A stretch of DNA of 64,000 bases, taken from NCBI RefSeq assembly GCF_040702995.1, contig NZ_CP159992.1:6229001-6293000 (forward strand), in the 5' to 3' direction. Source of the DNA: Paenibacillus sp. AN1007 (GTDB taxonomy: Bacteria > Bacillota > Bacilli > Paenibacillales > Paenibacillaceae). The notes beneath the pieces are model-generated. The model saw nothing but the letters and a program-made list of their open reading frames with translations, did no database searches and was not told where the DNA came from. Numbering within the stretch: position 1 is the stretch's first letter; each line of letters opens with the position of its first letter. Of the stretch, positions 27,382-36,106 are shown in pieces. The position numbers and the translations under genes are program-made.

Positions 27382-28062
27382 TTATGGGAAAATAAGTTTA
27401 GAAAGCGCGGGAGCAACGGCCAATGTGAAGAGTGCAGCCAAAACCATGGAGATACTGGAAATGGTACCTGTGAGCGAACTTAGTTCGAAGGCTTTCGAAG
27501 TACCCGTCCCGTGAGCACCGGTTCCGAGCAGTGCACCTCGTGCAATTTCACCATCAATACGAAGCATTTTGACGATAGAAGGCCCCATAATCGCTCCAAG
27601 CAACCCTGTCATGATCACAAATACGGCTGTGACAGCCGGGATTCCTCCGATGGAAGCCGACACATTCATGGCAATCGGTGTTGTGATGGAGCGCGGGATC
27701 AGACTGTGAATCAAACCGGAGTCCAAACGCAGCCACTTCGCCAGCATAGCCGAGGAGAGTACGGCAACGACCGAGCCGGCCATCACACTGACCACGATCT
27801 CGGAAATGTGTTTTTTGAGCACATGAAAAAAGGTATAGAGGGGTACTGCAAAAGCTACTGTAGCAGGCTGAAGGAGCAAACTGAGCCATTTGCCTCCGCT
27901 GCTGTACGCGGCATAATCCGTCCCCGTCATCAGCAGTATGCCTACAACGAGCAGTGGTGTAATAAGCAGAGGTGACAGATACACTTTAGGCAGGCTGCGA
28001 TACATCCGTTTGGCAACCCAATAGATTCCGACCGTTAACAGCAAACATAAAAATCCAATCAT
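27382..28062 (-). CDS. LrgB/CidB-family membrane protein
   Basis: A 226-aa polytopic membrane protein of the LrgB family: SITTPIAMNVSASIGG, GLLGAIMGPSIV and GTGAHGTGTSKAFE are family hallmarks. LrgB/CidB act with LrgA/CidA, holin-like proteins tied to murein hydrolase control, and some homologues move pyruvate or glycolate. Its start overlaps the preceding gene by four bases, so the two are coupled. The divergent LysR gene matches the CidR arrangement. Confidence 0.88.
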   Translation of the reverse strand: MIGFLCLLLTVGIYWVAKRMYRSLPKVYLSPLLITPLLVVGILLMTGTDYAAYSSGGKWLSLLLQPATVAFAVPLYTFFHVLKKHISEIVVSVMAGSVVAVLSSAMLAKWLRLDSGLIHSLIPRSITTPIAMNVSASIGGIPAVTAVFVIMTGLLGAIMGPSIVKMLRIDGEIARGALLGTGAHGTGTSKAFELSSLTGTISSISMVLAALFTLAVAPALSKLIFP

Positions 28063-28430
28063 CCGGTGTGACGCTCCTTTCGTTTGGCAATACGTGCAGC
28101 AACCAGGCCGGTGCAGGCCATAACCAGAAACGTGCTCAGCAGCACGATAAATACAATTTGCAGTCCGTCATGTTCCAGCATAGGCATGTAGTTCATGATG
28201 CCAACGGCCGACGGGATAAAAAATAGCAGCAGCTCACCAAGCAGCCAGGCTGCTCCGACCTCAATCCAGCGCAGCTTCACAACACCGGTCTGCAGCAGGA
28301 TGAACAAGACTGCCATTCCTAGAATCGAGCCGGGTACAGGCAGGTGGAGAGTACGGGCCAGCAGGTCCATGAGTAGTGAAAAAATCATTAACAGCGCAAC
28401 CTGCGCTGCGCCGATGCCCCATTTTTTCAC
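28059..28430 (-). CDS. LrgA/CidA-family holin-like protein
   Basis: About 123 aa with four membrane segments and the CidA pattern LPVPGSILGMAVLFILL. The start is GTG at 28430, after AAGGAGG; an in-frame ATG 27 bases upstream would read through that ribosome site. CidA/LrgA proteins oligomerise like phage holins and influence autolysis and overflow metabolism. First gene of a two-gene operon with the LrgB-like gene, divergent from a LysR regulator. Confidence 0.88.
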   Translation of the reverse strand: MKKWGIGAAQVALLMIFSLLMDLLARTLHLPVPGSILGMAVLFILLQTGVVKLRWIEVGAAWLLGELLLFFIPSAVGIMNYMPMLEHDGLQIVFIVLLSTFLVMACTGLVAARIAKRKERHTG

Positions 28431-28491
28431 GTAAAATCCCTCCTTGTATATGCGCATTTATTTGATGTATTTGAATGCAATATTTTTGAAA

Positions 28492-28540
28492 AAAGAATGG
28501 AAATGCTGCTTCGTATCACAAATTTTACAACGCATTCTTT
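28492..28540. promoter_or_regulatory. Candidate LysR binding region between cid-like operon and regulator
   Basis: AAAGAATG (28492) and CATTCTTT (28533) are inverted 8-mers in the divergent gap, with further GAATG/GCATT halves at 28472 and 28550. Confidence 0.35.
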
Positions 28541-28642
28541 CATGAGTAAAATGCATATTAAGAATGTTTTCTATTCCATTTGTCTATGGAGAGAAGATAT
28601 AGTTGATGAGGATAGCGATAAGAAAGGAGGAGGGACCACATA

Positions 28643-29530
28643 ATGGATATACGTCATCTGCAGTATTTCCTTGAAGTCGCGCGGCAGCAGAGCTTCACCA
28701 AGGCTGCCGAGGTGCTGTACATCACCCAGCCTACGATCAGTAAAACCGTCAAAAGCTTGGAAGATGAGTTAGGCGTAATCTTACTGGATCGGTACGGTAA
28801 ACAGGTGAAGTTGACGGACGCAGGGCATGTTTTTTTTCGGCAGGCGCTGGAGATTGAAAAATCGTTCCGCAGTCTTTCGTCCGAGCTGGACGATCTGATG
28901 AATCTGAAGAAGGGGCATCTGCGCATCGGCTTGCCACCGATGGTGGGATCGAGCTTTTTTCCGATGATTATCGGTGAGTTCCACAAAGCTTATCCTCAAG
29001 TGAGTATTCAACTGTTCGAGGACGGGGCGAAAAAAGTTGAGGCCGATGTGATCAGTGGTGCCTTGGATATTGGTGTGGCAGTCCTGCCGACTGTGGATGA
29101 GCTGCTGGATCATTTTGTGTTTGTCCAGGAAAAGCTGAACCTGCTGGTGCATCCTTCCCATCCGCTTGCCGGAAAAGAATCGGTTGCAATGCATGAACTG
29201 GAGCAGGATGCTTTTGTCCTGTTTCGGGAGGACTTTGCACTCCATGACCGCATTATTGCGGCCTGCCAGCAGGCCGGTTTCCAGCCGCGAGTTGTCTATG
29301 AGAGCTCACAGTGGGATCTGCTGAGTGCGATGGTTGCCGCGAATCTGGGGGTTGCCCTGCTGCCAGAGACGATCTGCCGTGAGGTGGATCACATGCGTGT
29401 GCGAATTATTCCGGTCGTCGAACCTGTCATTCCATGGCAGCTGGGCATGATCTGGCGAAAGGATCGATATCTTTCTTTTGCTACCCGGGAGTGGATTGCA
29501 TTTACCCAGTCGATGCTGGGGAATAGATGA
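28643..29530 (+). CDS. LysR-family regulator, CidR-like
   Basis: 295 aa: a LysR helix-turn-helix at residues 1-60 (MDIRHLQYFLEVARQQSFTKA) followed by the two-lobed effector domain. It is divergent from the CidA/CidB-type pair, matching the CidR arrangement in which the regulator responds to acetate or pyruvate-related overflow. GGAGG precedes the ATG. Family is certain; the effector is inferred from context. Confidence 0.88.
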   Translation: MDIRHLQYFLEVARQQSFTKAAEVLYITQPTISKTVKSLEDELGVILLDRYGKQVKLTDAGHVFFRQALEIEKSFRSLSSELDDLMNLKKGHLRIGLPPMVGSSFFPMIIGEFHKAYPQVSIQLFEDGAKKVEADVISGALDIGVAVLPTVDELLDHFVFVQEKLNLLVHPSHPLAGKESVAMHELEQDAFVLFREDFALHDRIIAACQQAGFQPRVVYESSQWDLLSAMVAANLGVALLPETICREVDHMRVRIIPVVEPVIPWQLGMIWRKDRYLSFATREWIAFTQSMLGNR

Positions 29531-29725
29531 AATGAAGTCACGTTTAATATCAATAATCGAGCCTATCTGTAATGAGTAGTGGATTGCAGGATGGGGACAT
29601 TGCTGTCCCTACCGAAACAGCTAAATATGGCTTGATCAGATGACGTTACACTGCCTCAGCATCATAGATATATCACGGGATCATTGTTACAATGGAGACA
29701 CAATACTGATGGAGGTGTGGGACAT

Positions 29726-30583
29726 ATGAAACTGCGGGTATCCGCTGTACAGTACCAACTGCAAACGATTCAAACTTTTGAACAATTTGCCGCTCAGGCT
29801 GAACATTACATACGGACAGCTGACGAATTTGGAACGGAATTTGTGCTGTTCCCAGAATTTTTTACAACTCAGTTGATGTCCATTGGAGACGCACAGGGAA
29901 ATGCATTGACGATTGAAGATCTGCCTGACTTCACGGAGCAGTATGAGCAGCTGTTTATCTCTCTTGCTGCCAAATACAACATGCATCTGATCGGAGGCAC
30001 TCATGTCATTCGCAAGGAAGGCAAGCTGTATAACACGGCGCATATGTTCTACCCGGATGGGCGGATTGCACGTCAGGCGAAGATTCATATTACCCCGACC
30101 GAAGTGACGGAGTGGAATATGGCAGCAGGTGACGGGCTCGAAGTGTTTGATACGGATAAAGGACGCATTGCAATGCTGACCTGTTACGATATTGAATTCC
30201 CAGAGATCGTGCGTATGGCTAAAGCCAAAGGAGCCGATGTCATTTTCTGTCCGTCCTGCACGGATGATCGCCACGGTTTTTATCGGGTACGGTATACAAG
30301 CCATGCCCGCGCAGTGGAAAATCAGGTTTATGTTGTATTAACCGGAACGGTGGGGCATCTGCCGACAGTGGATTTCATGCGTGCCAATTATGGACAAGCG
30401 GCGATTATTACGCCGAATGATGTGCCATTCCCCCCACGCGGCATTTTGGCGGAAGGTGAAATTAACAACGATATGATCGTCACAGCCGACCTTGATCTGG
30501 ACTTGCTCTATGAGGTGCGTGAACGCGGCTCCGTAACAACCTGGCGTGACCGGCGTACGGATCTGTACACAGACTGGGAGTAA
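29726..30583 (+). CDS. Carbon-nitrogen hydrolase (nitrilase superfamily)
   Basis: 285 aa with the Glu-Lys-Cys triad in context: FVLFPEFFTT (Glu), QAKIHITPTE (Lys) and MLTCYDIEFPE (Cys). The superfamily hydrolyses amides or nitriles; this branch resembles the hydrolase half of proteins in which a GNAT domain is fused to a C-N hydrolase. The ATG at 29726 follows GGAGG; an in-frame start 42 bases upstream is less likely. A GNAT gene follows after 120 bases, the unfused version of that pairing. Confidence 0.88.
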   Translation: MKLRVSAVQYQLQTIQTFEQFAAQAEHYIRTADEFGTEFVLFPEFFTTQLMSIGDAQGNALTIEDLPDFTEQYEQLFISLAAKYNMHLIGGTHVIRKEGKLYNTAHMFYPDGRIARQAKIHITPTEVTEWNMAAGDGLEVFDTDKGRIAMLTCYDIEFPEIVRMAKAKGADVIFCPSCTDDRHGFYRVRYTSHARAVENQVYVVLTGTVGHLPTVDFMRANYGQAAIITPNDVPFPPRGILAEGEINNDMIVTADLDLDLLYEVRERGSVTTWRDRRTDLYTDWE

Positions 30584-30703
30584 AGCGAAGAAAGGCTTTG
30601 TTCTGTTTTTCGCCGCGGCGCTTTATGTACGGGAGATTGTGCAGGGCAGCCGTTTCATATTTTGTGTTTCGTCATTTGATCTTGGGAAGGAGGGATGAGC
30701 GGG

Positions 30704-31387
30704 ATGTACGTTAAAGAAATGCTGATCACTGTGCCTAATACATGCGGAGAGAAAGGTAGAGCTAGAGCGGTCATACGCAATTATGCGGCCCCTGACTTTG
30801 AAGAATTGATTCGCATTCAAGCGGAGAGCTTCCCTCCGCCATACCCGGAAGAACTGCTCTGGAACCAAGAGCAGCTCAGCAGCCATGTGCAGCATTATCC
30901 TGAAGGAGCAATCTGCATCGAGGTGGATGGGGAACTGGCTGGATCTATGACTTCACTGCGAATGCAGTGGGACCCTGCGCATCCATCCAGTCATACATGG
31001 GCGGAGGTCACAGATGACGGATATATCCGCAACCACCAGCCGGAGGGTAACACGCTGTACATTGTTGATCTCTGTATTCGCCCGAAATATCGGAAGTGGG
31101 GGCTGGCTCAGCTCATGATGCAGGCTATGTACCATCTTGTGATAGCACAAGGGGTGGATCGTCTGCTGGGGGCAGGACGGATGCCGGGTTATCATCTTGT
31201 TTGCGAGCAGCTGTCAGCACTGCAGTATCTGGATCAGGTTGCGGCCGGGGAGAGACATGACCCGGTCATTTCCTTCCTGCTTCGGTGTGGACGTATGCCT
31301 GTCGGTGTAGCGGCAGATTATCTGGATGACGAGGAATCCTGTAACTATGCGGCTCTGATGGAGTGGCGTAATCCATTCAGAAGATGA
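30704..31387 (+). CDS. GNAT-family N-acetyltransferase
   Basis: About 227 aa with the GNAT core: a beta strand LYIVDLCIRPKYRKWGLAQLM that holds the acetyl-CoA loop (R-K-W-G-L-A). It sits directly downstream of the C-N hydrolase. In many bacteria the two are one polypeptide with GNAT first, so a joint pathway is likely. The ATG at 30704 is spaced nine bases from GGAGG; the ATG at 30695 touches it. The substrate is unknown. Confidence 0.8.
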   Translation: MYVKEMLITVPNTCGEKGRARAVIRNYAAPDFEELIRIQAESFPPPYPEELLWNQEQLSSHVQHYPEGAICIEVDGELAGSMTSLRMQWDPAHPSSHTWAEVTDDGYIRNHQPEGNTLYIVDLCIRPKYRKWGLAQLMMQAMYHLVIAQGVDRLLGAGRMPGYHLVCEQLSALQYLDQVAAGERHDPVISFLLRCGRMPVGVAADYLDDEESCNYAALMEWRNPFRR

Positions 31388-31584
31388 TCCTGTTTTTGAT
31401 CTGCACGTCTTCTGGCTTGATCTTATGTATTCTACAGCACGCAGCACCCGGTACATGGCAGTCTGCTTTGTAACAGGTATGGCAGACACATGCAGTAATT
31501 TCGGGTATTGAAGTTTCTGCTGCGGCTCTTGGTGTTCCGTTTACAGCACCGAATATACACCTAATATAGGGAGGTTTTTTATCT

Positions 31585-32256
31585 ATGGAATTTACACGTA
31601 TCACATCCATTCAGGACCCACTGTTCGCTCAAATGCACAAGCTGTTGCAGGAGATTTTCCCACCAGAGGAAGTACTGGACTTCCCGTTATGGGCTGAACC
31701 GCTGGAAGATCCGGGCATCCGGGTATTTGTGGCTGTGCATGAAGGTCAAGTTGTCGGTGCAACGGAGTATCGCTACTATGAGGACTGGAATGTGGCAATG
31801 ACCGATTTTACCATTATTGGTCGTGAAGGTTTGGGAATCGGTGCCTTTCTGGCAAATCAACGCAAACGTGATCTGGAGCAGCTTGCAGCTGCGAATGGTA
31901 AAGAATTGTTCGGCATGTTTGCCGAAATCTATAATCCATATCTGAGTCAGGACCATGCATTTGGCGGCATCAAACCAATGGACCCGTACGTGCGCCGCGA
32001 AGTGCTGTCACATCTGGGGTATCAGCGTCTCGACTTCCCATATGTGCATCCATCTTGGCAGGGAGACGGCGAAGCTGTAGGCGGACTTGATCTTTGCTTT
32101 ATGCCTGGGGAAGAATCGGTGACGGAGCTGCCTGCCAGTCTGGTGGCCGATTTCCTGAATCGGTACTATGCTGTGCTGCCAAACAAACCACAAGAGTGGC
32201 TCGCCATGGTAGAGCAATTGAATGTCCGTGAAACCGTGGCATTGCGTCCGTTGTAA
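31585..32256 (+). CDS. GNAT-like protein
   Basis: 223 aa, no membrane segment. The N-terminal half has an acetyltransferase-like layout (FVAVHEGQVVGATEYRYYED, then REGLGIGAFLAN as a possible acetyl-CoA loop). The C-terminal half is not recognised. It follows the GNAT gene by about 200 bases on the same strand with its own GGGAGG site, so it may belong to the same functional group as the hydrolase and GNAT. Confidence 0.6.
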   Translation: MEFTRITSIQDPLFAQMHKLLQEIFPPEEVLDFPLWAEPLEDPGIRVFVAVHEGQVVGATEYRYYEDWNVAMTDFTIIGREGLGIGAFLANQRKRDLEQLAAANGKELFGMFAEIYNPYLSQDHAFGGIKPMDPYVRREVLSHLGYQRLDFPYVHPSWQGDGEAVGGLDLCFMPGEESVTELPASLVADFLNRYYAVLPNKPQEWLAMVEQLNVRETVALRPL

Positions 32257-32384
32257 AAGAAGGCAGCAGCTTGCAGCACCAGAGCAGCTGTAGAAGGATT
32301 ATGCTGCTGGGAAATTCTTGATTCGAGTATTGGAGTTATGGCTGATGCTCCCGCTCCACGAATGGGGTGGTGATAGCGGGGGCG

Positions 32385-32578
32385 CTAACGATCTCAGAAA
32401 GCCTTATTTAGGCGTTCGAAGTCACTTTCAAGTCCTAACGATTCGGAGAGACCTTATTTCAGCGAAAAGAGCCTATTTCAAAAGAAAAGTGTGAATTTGG
32501 CTCAAATAGCGTCCCCTGAGATCGTTAGATTTCCAAAAGGACAGAAGTGGCCTGAATAAGGTCTCCTGGAATCCTTAG
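32385..32578. repeat. Dispersed four-arm palindromic repeat, copy 2
   Basis: Arms at 32385-32409, 32435-32459, 32504-32528 and 32554-32578. The start spacing is 50, 69 and 50 bases, almost the same as copy 1. Arms 1-2 begin CTAACGAT; arms 3-4 are reversed and end ATCGTTAG or ATCCTTAG. Confidence 0.85.
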
Positions 32579-32633
32579 AATTACAATACCAGGATGGTGA
32601 ACCATGATCCCAGGCTTATACGACAGCACCACG

Positions 32634-32735
32634 CCCCGTAACTCCGTACCCTGTACCTCCGTACCCCGTAACTCTGTACCTCCGTACCCCGTAACTCTGT
32701 AACCCCGAACCCTGTAACTCCGCATCCCGTAACCT
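32634..32735. repeat. Imperfect short tandem repeat
   Basis: About a dozen variants of a 7-8 base unit (CCCGTAAC, TCCGTACC, CTGTACC) run head to tail, with a longer period of about 23 bases in the middle. It directly follows repeat copy 2 within the gene-free stretch 32257-33001. Confidence 0.75.
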
Positions 32736-32839
32736 CGCTACTGCATGTTTCTGTCCTTCATAAATCCTGCAGCTGTTTAACTCGGTAGCCTACCTAGGGT
32801 TAATATTCAAATTATCCAATATCAATCTAAGAAGATAAC

Positions 32840-32869
32840 AAAAAAACCTCTCCCTATTGCAGGTAGAGG
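32840..32869 (-). terminator. Terminator after hmoB
   Basis: On the minus strand CCTCTACCT pairs with AGGGAGAGG and is followed by seven Ts. Confidence 0.75.
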
Positions 32870-33001
32870 CAGCTGTATCGTACACGAAATCGTCTGTTAC
32901 CAGTTAAACTCACTAACCAATGCATGAGACCTACTAAGACTCAAATCAGCTCGGCTTAAATCAGTTATGCTCAGGCTCATCTCAAATAAATCCAATCAAA
33001 T

Positions 33002-33502
33002 TTACTCAATCGTATACGTTGTCACAAAGGAAGGCCTAGGGAACATGGTTGGTTTCTGCGCGGTCAAACCTTCACTTGTGCTGCGGTTGCGGTGGGCATG
33101 ATTGTAGGCTTGGGACTGCTGCCAGCCCTTGAAATGTTCTTCCGATTGCCAGAGCGTAAGCACGACATAGGTGTCGCCTTTAAGTGGACGGAGTACACGA
33201 ATACCGATAAACCCGGGTTCGTCTTCTACTTTGCGGGCGCGGTTTGTAAAACGTTCCTCAAAATCATTCCGTCCATCTTCAGTCACAGGAATGTTGTTCA
33301 GCACAGCAAATCCGCCGCCAGTCCATGATCCGGCTTCGTCAAAAGCCTCGTAAGCAGCCACCTGCTCATCCGACTCGATATGCAGCAGCCGATCCGTAGT
33401 TTCAATAGCGAGAAGCACCTGATCTTCTGCACCTCTCAATCTCAGATGCGGATAAGCCGCAAGTGCATCCGGTAAGGGAGATGGAACCAAATAAATGTAC
33501 AT
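33002..33502 (-). CDS. hmoB: HmoB-like haem-degrading monooxygenase
   Basis: 166 aa, the same length as B. subtilis HmoB. The C-terminal part is an antibiotic-biosynthesis-monooxygenase (ABM) fold with a plausible Asn-Trp-His set: AVLNNIPVTEDGR, TLWQSEEHFKGW and YNHAHR. Such enzymes open haem to release iron. The N-terminal 60 residues form the extra domain seen in HmoB. AGGAGG precedes the ATG. Single gene with its own terminator. Confidence 0.8.
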   Translation of the reverse strand: MYIYLVPSPLPDALAAYPHLRLRGAEDQVLLAIETTDRLLHIESDEQVAAYEAFDEAGSWTGGGFAVLNNIPVTEDGRNDFEERFTNRARKVEDEPGFIGIRVLRPLKGDTYVVLTLWQSEEHFKGWQQSQAYNHAHRNRSTSEGLTAQKPTMFPRPSFVTTYTIE

Positions 33503-33683
33503 AGGATTTCGGCCTCCTTTTATAGTAGGTTAATATCTTATCTGCATCACTATGAAGTACGATCTATCTTGTTGTAGAGCTGATTTAGTCCTCCAGCCGC
33601 TGGATTTAATTCTCAACAGATATTTCTAACATAGCATACGGCAAGGGGCGAGTCCAACAGGTTCACATTTTGCCTATAGGGGA

Positions 33684-33998
33684 CTAATTTCGAGCGGAGT
33701 AGTAGAAGTTTGCTGCCAGAGAAGACAAACAGTGAATGACAAACAGAGCAGTAATCATGAAAAATGAAAGTGAAATCCCATCCAGCATCACTGCGATAAT
33801 CCATGCCAGAGCAAGACTGACAGTTGTTGCATTCCACGAGAAGGCTTTTGCTTTGGTCAGGCAGTACAAATAACGCTCATCCAACCCATGCTGTCTCCTG
33901 CTTATTCCTCTTGCAAGGAACATAATAACAACTGCGAGCAGCAGTCCAACGATAATTCCGCCAATGCCAGTCAAGCGATTCAGCAGCTCAGGATTCAA
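33684..33998 (-). CDS. Small membrane protein paired with the XRE regulator
   Basis: About 104 aa with three to four hydrophobic segments (GIGGIIVGLLLAVVIMFLA; VSLALAWIIAVMLDG; SFFMITALFVIHCL). It overlaps the end of the XRE gene. The best start is TTG at 33998, nine bases after AAGGAG; an ATG at 34007 touches that site. XRE regulators followed by a small membrane protein are a common Firmicute pair of unknown role. Family not recognised. Confidence 0.65.
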   Translation of the reverse strand: MNPELLNRLTGIGGIIVGLLLAVVIMFLARGISRRQHGLDERYLYCLTKAKAFSWNATTVSLALAWIIAVMLDGISLSFFMITALFVIHCLSSLAANFYYSARN

Positions 33999-34200
33999 TA
34001 TTCTCATCTCCTTCAAAAATAAATAAATCTTCAATCCTACAGTCGAATAGTTGGGCGAGCTTGTGAGCAAGCACAAGTGAAGGTTTATACTTTCCAGATT
34101 CCAACGATATGATGGTTTGTCTGGAAACCTTGAGCCTTTGAGACAGTTCTTCTTGTGTGATGTTCATATGTATACGTTTGTCTCGAATTAGATTTTGCAA
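33988..34200 (-). CDS. XRE-family helix-turn-helix regulator
   Basis: A 70-aa single-domain Cro/CI-type protein: MNITQEELSQRLKVSRQTI followed by SLESGKYKPSLVLAHKLAQLF. The start is TTG at 34200, five bases after AAGGAGG; the upstream ATG would read through that site. Two abutting 16-bp palindromes lie immediately upstream, which is typical autorepression. The membrane protein gene overlaps its 3' end. This marks the left side of the accessory region. Confidence 0.85.
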   Translation of the reverse strand: MQNLIRDKRIHMNITQEELSQRLKVSRQTIISLESGKYKPSLVLAHKLAQLFDCRIEDLFIFEGDENIES

Positions 34201-34215
34201 TGTATCCTCCTTAAA

Positions 34216-34247
34216 GTAAAGCATGCTTTACGTAAAGTTTACTTTAC
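34216..34247. promoter_or_regulatory. Tandem palindromic operators of the XRE regulator
   Basis: GTAAAGCATGCTTTAC (34216-34231) abuts GTAAAGTTTACTTTAC (34232-34247). Both have GTAAAG/CTTTAC arms with four-base centres. They lie 16 bases before the regulator start. Confidence 0.75.
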
Positions 34248-34434
34248 ATGTGTGGAGAGAGAAAGTCAATGATGCTTATTTTGTTTCCATTTATACCCAT
34301 ATTATATTTTCATATACACTCTAAAAAAGGAAAAAATCACATGATCATTTGATGTAAAAAATGGATTATATTTCATTTTCCGCGTTCCTATCAATGCTAA
34401 AATATAGGAACTCATGTTCTTTATTTTGGGAATT

Positions 34435-34470
34435 GGTTGTAAAAAATGAGTCTCATTTCTCTTTATAAAG
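34435..34470 (+). promoter_or_regulatory. SigO-type promoter 1 (sigma gene itself)
   Basis: GGTTGTAAA at 34435 and CTCTTTATAAAG at 34459: box starts are exactly 24 bases apart, as in the two other copies. It lies 38 bases before the sigma factor start and suggests autoregulation. Confidence 0.7.
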
Positions 34471-34507
34471 TAGGAATGATCTCATTAAAAAGAACGGGGG
34501 GCTTATA

Positions 34508-34918
34508 TTGAAAACGAATGATGACTTGAATCGTCGTTTTATCACGTATATGGCCAATCTTATATACTACAATTCTATTAATTATGACAAAAAGAGAAGA
34601 ATGAAGGACAGCCGCTTCCAGCTAACTTTAGACACCGATCAAAACATAGATTCTGCCTTACTTTCAGTGTATGACTCCGAATCTGTGCCACCAAATTTAA
34701 AAGATCACATTGCGGATCACTCACTTTATCAAGCGTATGAATCTCTTTCAGCACAACAACAACAGATTTTATCTTTTGCTTACGTACAAGGATTAAATGA
34801 CAAGGAAATAGCCAGAATATTGGGAGTATCCCAGCAAAATGTCTCAAAACACCGATTAAAAGCTCTTACTAAATTGCGCAATTTGATAACGGAAGGGGAT
34901 GATTATAATGGAGGGTGA
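34508..34918 (+). CDS. sigO: SigO-like (UviA-like) alternative sigma factor
   Basis: 136 aa with a clear sigma region 4 helix-turn-helix at the C-terminus (SLSAQQQQILSFAYVQGLNDKEIARILGV split by SQQNVSKHR). No proper region 2 is present. In B. subtilis SigO (YvrI) likewise lacks it and works with RsoA, a small region-2-like partner; yvrJ lies nearby. Here the order is sigO-yvrJ-rsoA, which supports the assignment. The start is TTG at 34508 after a G-rich ribosome site. It overlaps yvrJ by 11 bases. The UviA/TcdR toxin and bacteriocin sigma factors are distant relatives by design. Confidence 0.7.
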   Translation: MKTNDDLNRRFITYMANLIYYNSINYDKKRRMKDSRFQLTLDTDQNIDSALLSVYDSESVPPNLKDHIADHSLYQAYESLSAQQQQILSFAYVQGLNDKEIARILGVSQQNVSKHRLKALTKLRNLITEGDDYNGG

Positions 34919-35060
34919 CATTGCTGCTTTTATTGCTAATTTAGGCTTCCCGATTGCAATTACTTTGTATCTACTTATTCGATTTGAAAAAAAAATATCT
35001 GATCTAAGCGATGCCATTAATGGCTTAAAGAATGAAATACAAAAAAATGTAAAGAGGTGA
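34908..35060 (+). CDS. yvrJ: YvrJ-family small membrane protein
   Basis: 50 aa: one hydrophobic segment (IANLGFPIAITLYLLIRF) followed by a charged amphipathic tail (EKKISDLSDAINGLKNEI). It is the YvrJ family, whose members accompany SigO and resemble small holin or bacteriocin-associated proteins. It overlaps the sigma gene 3' end and lies five bases before rsoA, so all three are one unit. Function unknown. Confidence 0.75.
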   Translation: MEGDIAAFIANLGFPIAITLYLLIRFEKKISDLSDAINGLKNEIQKNVKR

Positions 35061-35064
35061 TTTT

Positions 35065-35253
35065 ATGTTGGCCGAACTTTTAGTACAAGCACAGCAGCAT
35101 CATGATCAGGAAGCGACATTACACATTCTAGAATCTTTCACACCAAAGATTAAAGCTTCCTTACGACAAGTGCCTAGCGATCATCGAGAGGATCTAAAAC
35201 AGGAACTCTATGTCAAAATGATTGAGGTCATACAAACTTTTAATATTAGATAA
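35065..35253 (+). CDS. rsoA: RsoA-like sigma co-regulator
   Basis: 62 aa. VPSDHREDLKQELYVKMIEVIQTF matches the sigma region 2.1/2.2 helix pattern (split here as VPSDHREDLKQEL and YVKMIEVIQTF). B. subtilis RsoA (79 aa) supplies this part for SigO. It is slightly shorter than that protein. AGAGGTG precedes the ATG. Promoter copy 2 begins 12 bases after its stop. A damaged second copy lies at 37758. Confidence 0.65.
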   Translation: MLAELLVQAQQHHDQEATLHILESFTPKIKASLRQVPSDHREDLKQELYVKMIEVIQTFNIR

Positions 35254-35265
35254 AATTTGCAGAGT

Positions 35266-35301
35266 GGTTGTAAAAGAAGTAACCCAGTTCTCTTTATATA
35301 G
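35266..35301 (+). promoter_or_regulatory. SigO-type promoter 2 (lysozyme gene)
   Basis: GGTTGTAAA at 35266 and CTCTTTATATAG at 35290, again 24 bases apart. It precedes the lysozyme start by about 100 bases. Confidence 0.7.
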
Positions 35302-35403
35302 ATGTGAAGGCCAATACGGCATTGCAGAAAACTTGGGAATGGTGTTCTGGCTATGATTCCTCCTATTGTTCTTCTACCAAAACTAATTCAAGGAGTGATT
35401 ATT

Positions 35404-36000
35404 ATGGCATCTTTAGGTTCTAGTGGTGCAGCTCTTATTAAATCGCATGAGGGATTTTCTTTAAAATTCTATGGAGACCCCAAGGGGTATCCAACAGTTG
35501 GATGGGGACATCTTATAACATCGAGCAAAACATATAAGAAAAACACAACAGGTAATCCCAATGATTCTCTTCTAACCCAAGCAGAAGCTAATGCTCTATC
35601 AACTTCTTTGGGACTAAATTATACTTCTCCAATTTCTCAGACTCAGGCAAATACATTTTTTAACAACGATACCGCAGAGGCTGTAGGAAGAGTAAATCGG
35701 TTGACACTTCCTGCTGGTATGTCTTTGTCACAAGCTCAGTTTGATGCACTTGTTTCGCTGACTTTTAATGGAGGTCCTAAAGTGCTTGAAACCACTGATG
35801 TAAAAAATCTGCTTGCATACAAGTTGATATATTCGTCCTTTCAAGGCCCTCGTTCAGAGGTAGAAAAAGATAATTGTTCGAGACTGGTCAGCAAAGCATT
35901 TTCATATGACACAAGCTTAACGAGACGAAGAAATGAAGAAGCAACTTTGTTTTGTAAAGGACAGCCTTATACTCACAAATATCCAGTATATTCACTTTAG
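35404..36000 (+). CDS. GH24-type (phage-like) lysozyme
   Basis: 198 aa. The N-terminus LIKSHEGFSLKFYGDPKGYP and VGWGHLIT carry the Glu-Asp/Thr pattern of T4/lambdoid lysozymes of glycoside hydrolase family 24, which cut the sugar backbone of peptidoglycan. There is no signal peptide, so release would need a holin-like partner or lysis. The start at 35404 follows AAGGAG; an in-frame codon 51 bases upstream lacks a site. Promoter copy 2 places it under the SigO-like factor. A terminator follows. Confidence 0.8.
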   Translation: MASLGSSGAALIKSHEGFSLKFYGDPKGYPTVGWGHLITSSKTYKKNTTGNPNDSLLTQAEANALSTSLGLNYTSPISQTQANTFFNNDTAEAVGRVNRLTLPAGMSLSQAQFDALVSLTFNGGPKVLETTDVKNLLAYKLIYSSFQGPRSEVEKDNCSRLVSKAFSYDTSLTRRRNEEATLFCKGQPYTHKYPVYSL

Positions 36001-36022
36001 TCAATTATGTTGTAACATAACA

Positions 36023-36054
36023 AGAAGGTCAGCCTTTAGGCTGACCTTCTTTCA
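36023..36054 (+). terminator. Terminator after the lysozyme gene
   Basis: AGAAGGTCAGCCT-TT-AGGCTGACCTTCT followed by TTC and ATTTT. Confidence 0.85.
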
Positions 36055-36106
36055 TTTTCAGAATTTTATAGGATTCCTCAGCGCAGCGCAGAACCAATAC
36101 ATAACC

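Noticed and set aside
32525..32725. A 66-codon minus-strand frame with repeated Gly-Thr-Glu/Arg
   Set aside because: It only translates the short tandem repeat and part of the dispersed element; no ribosome site.
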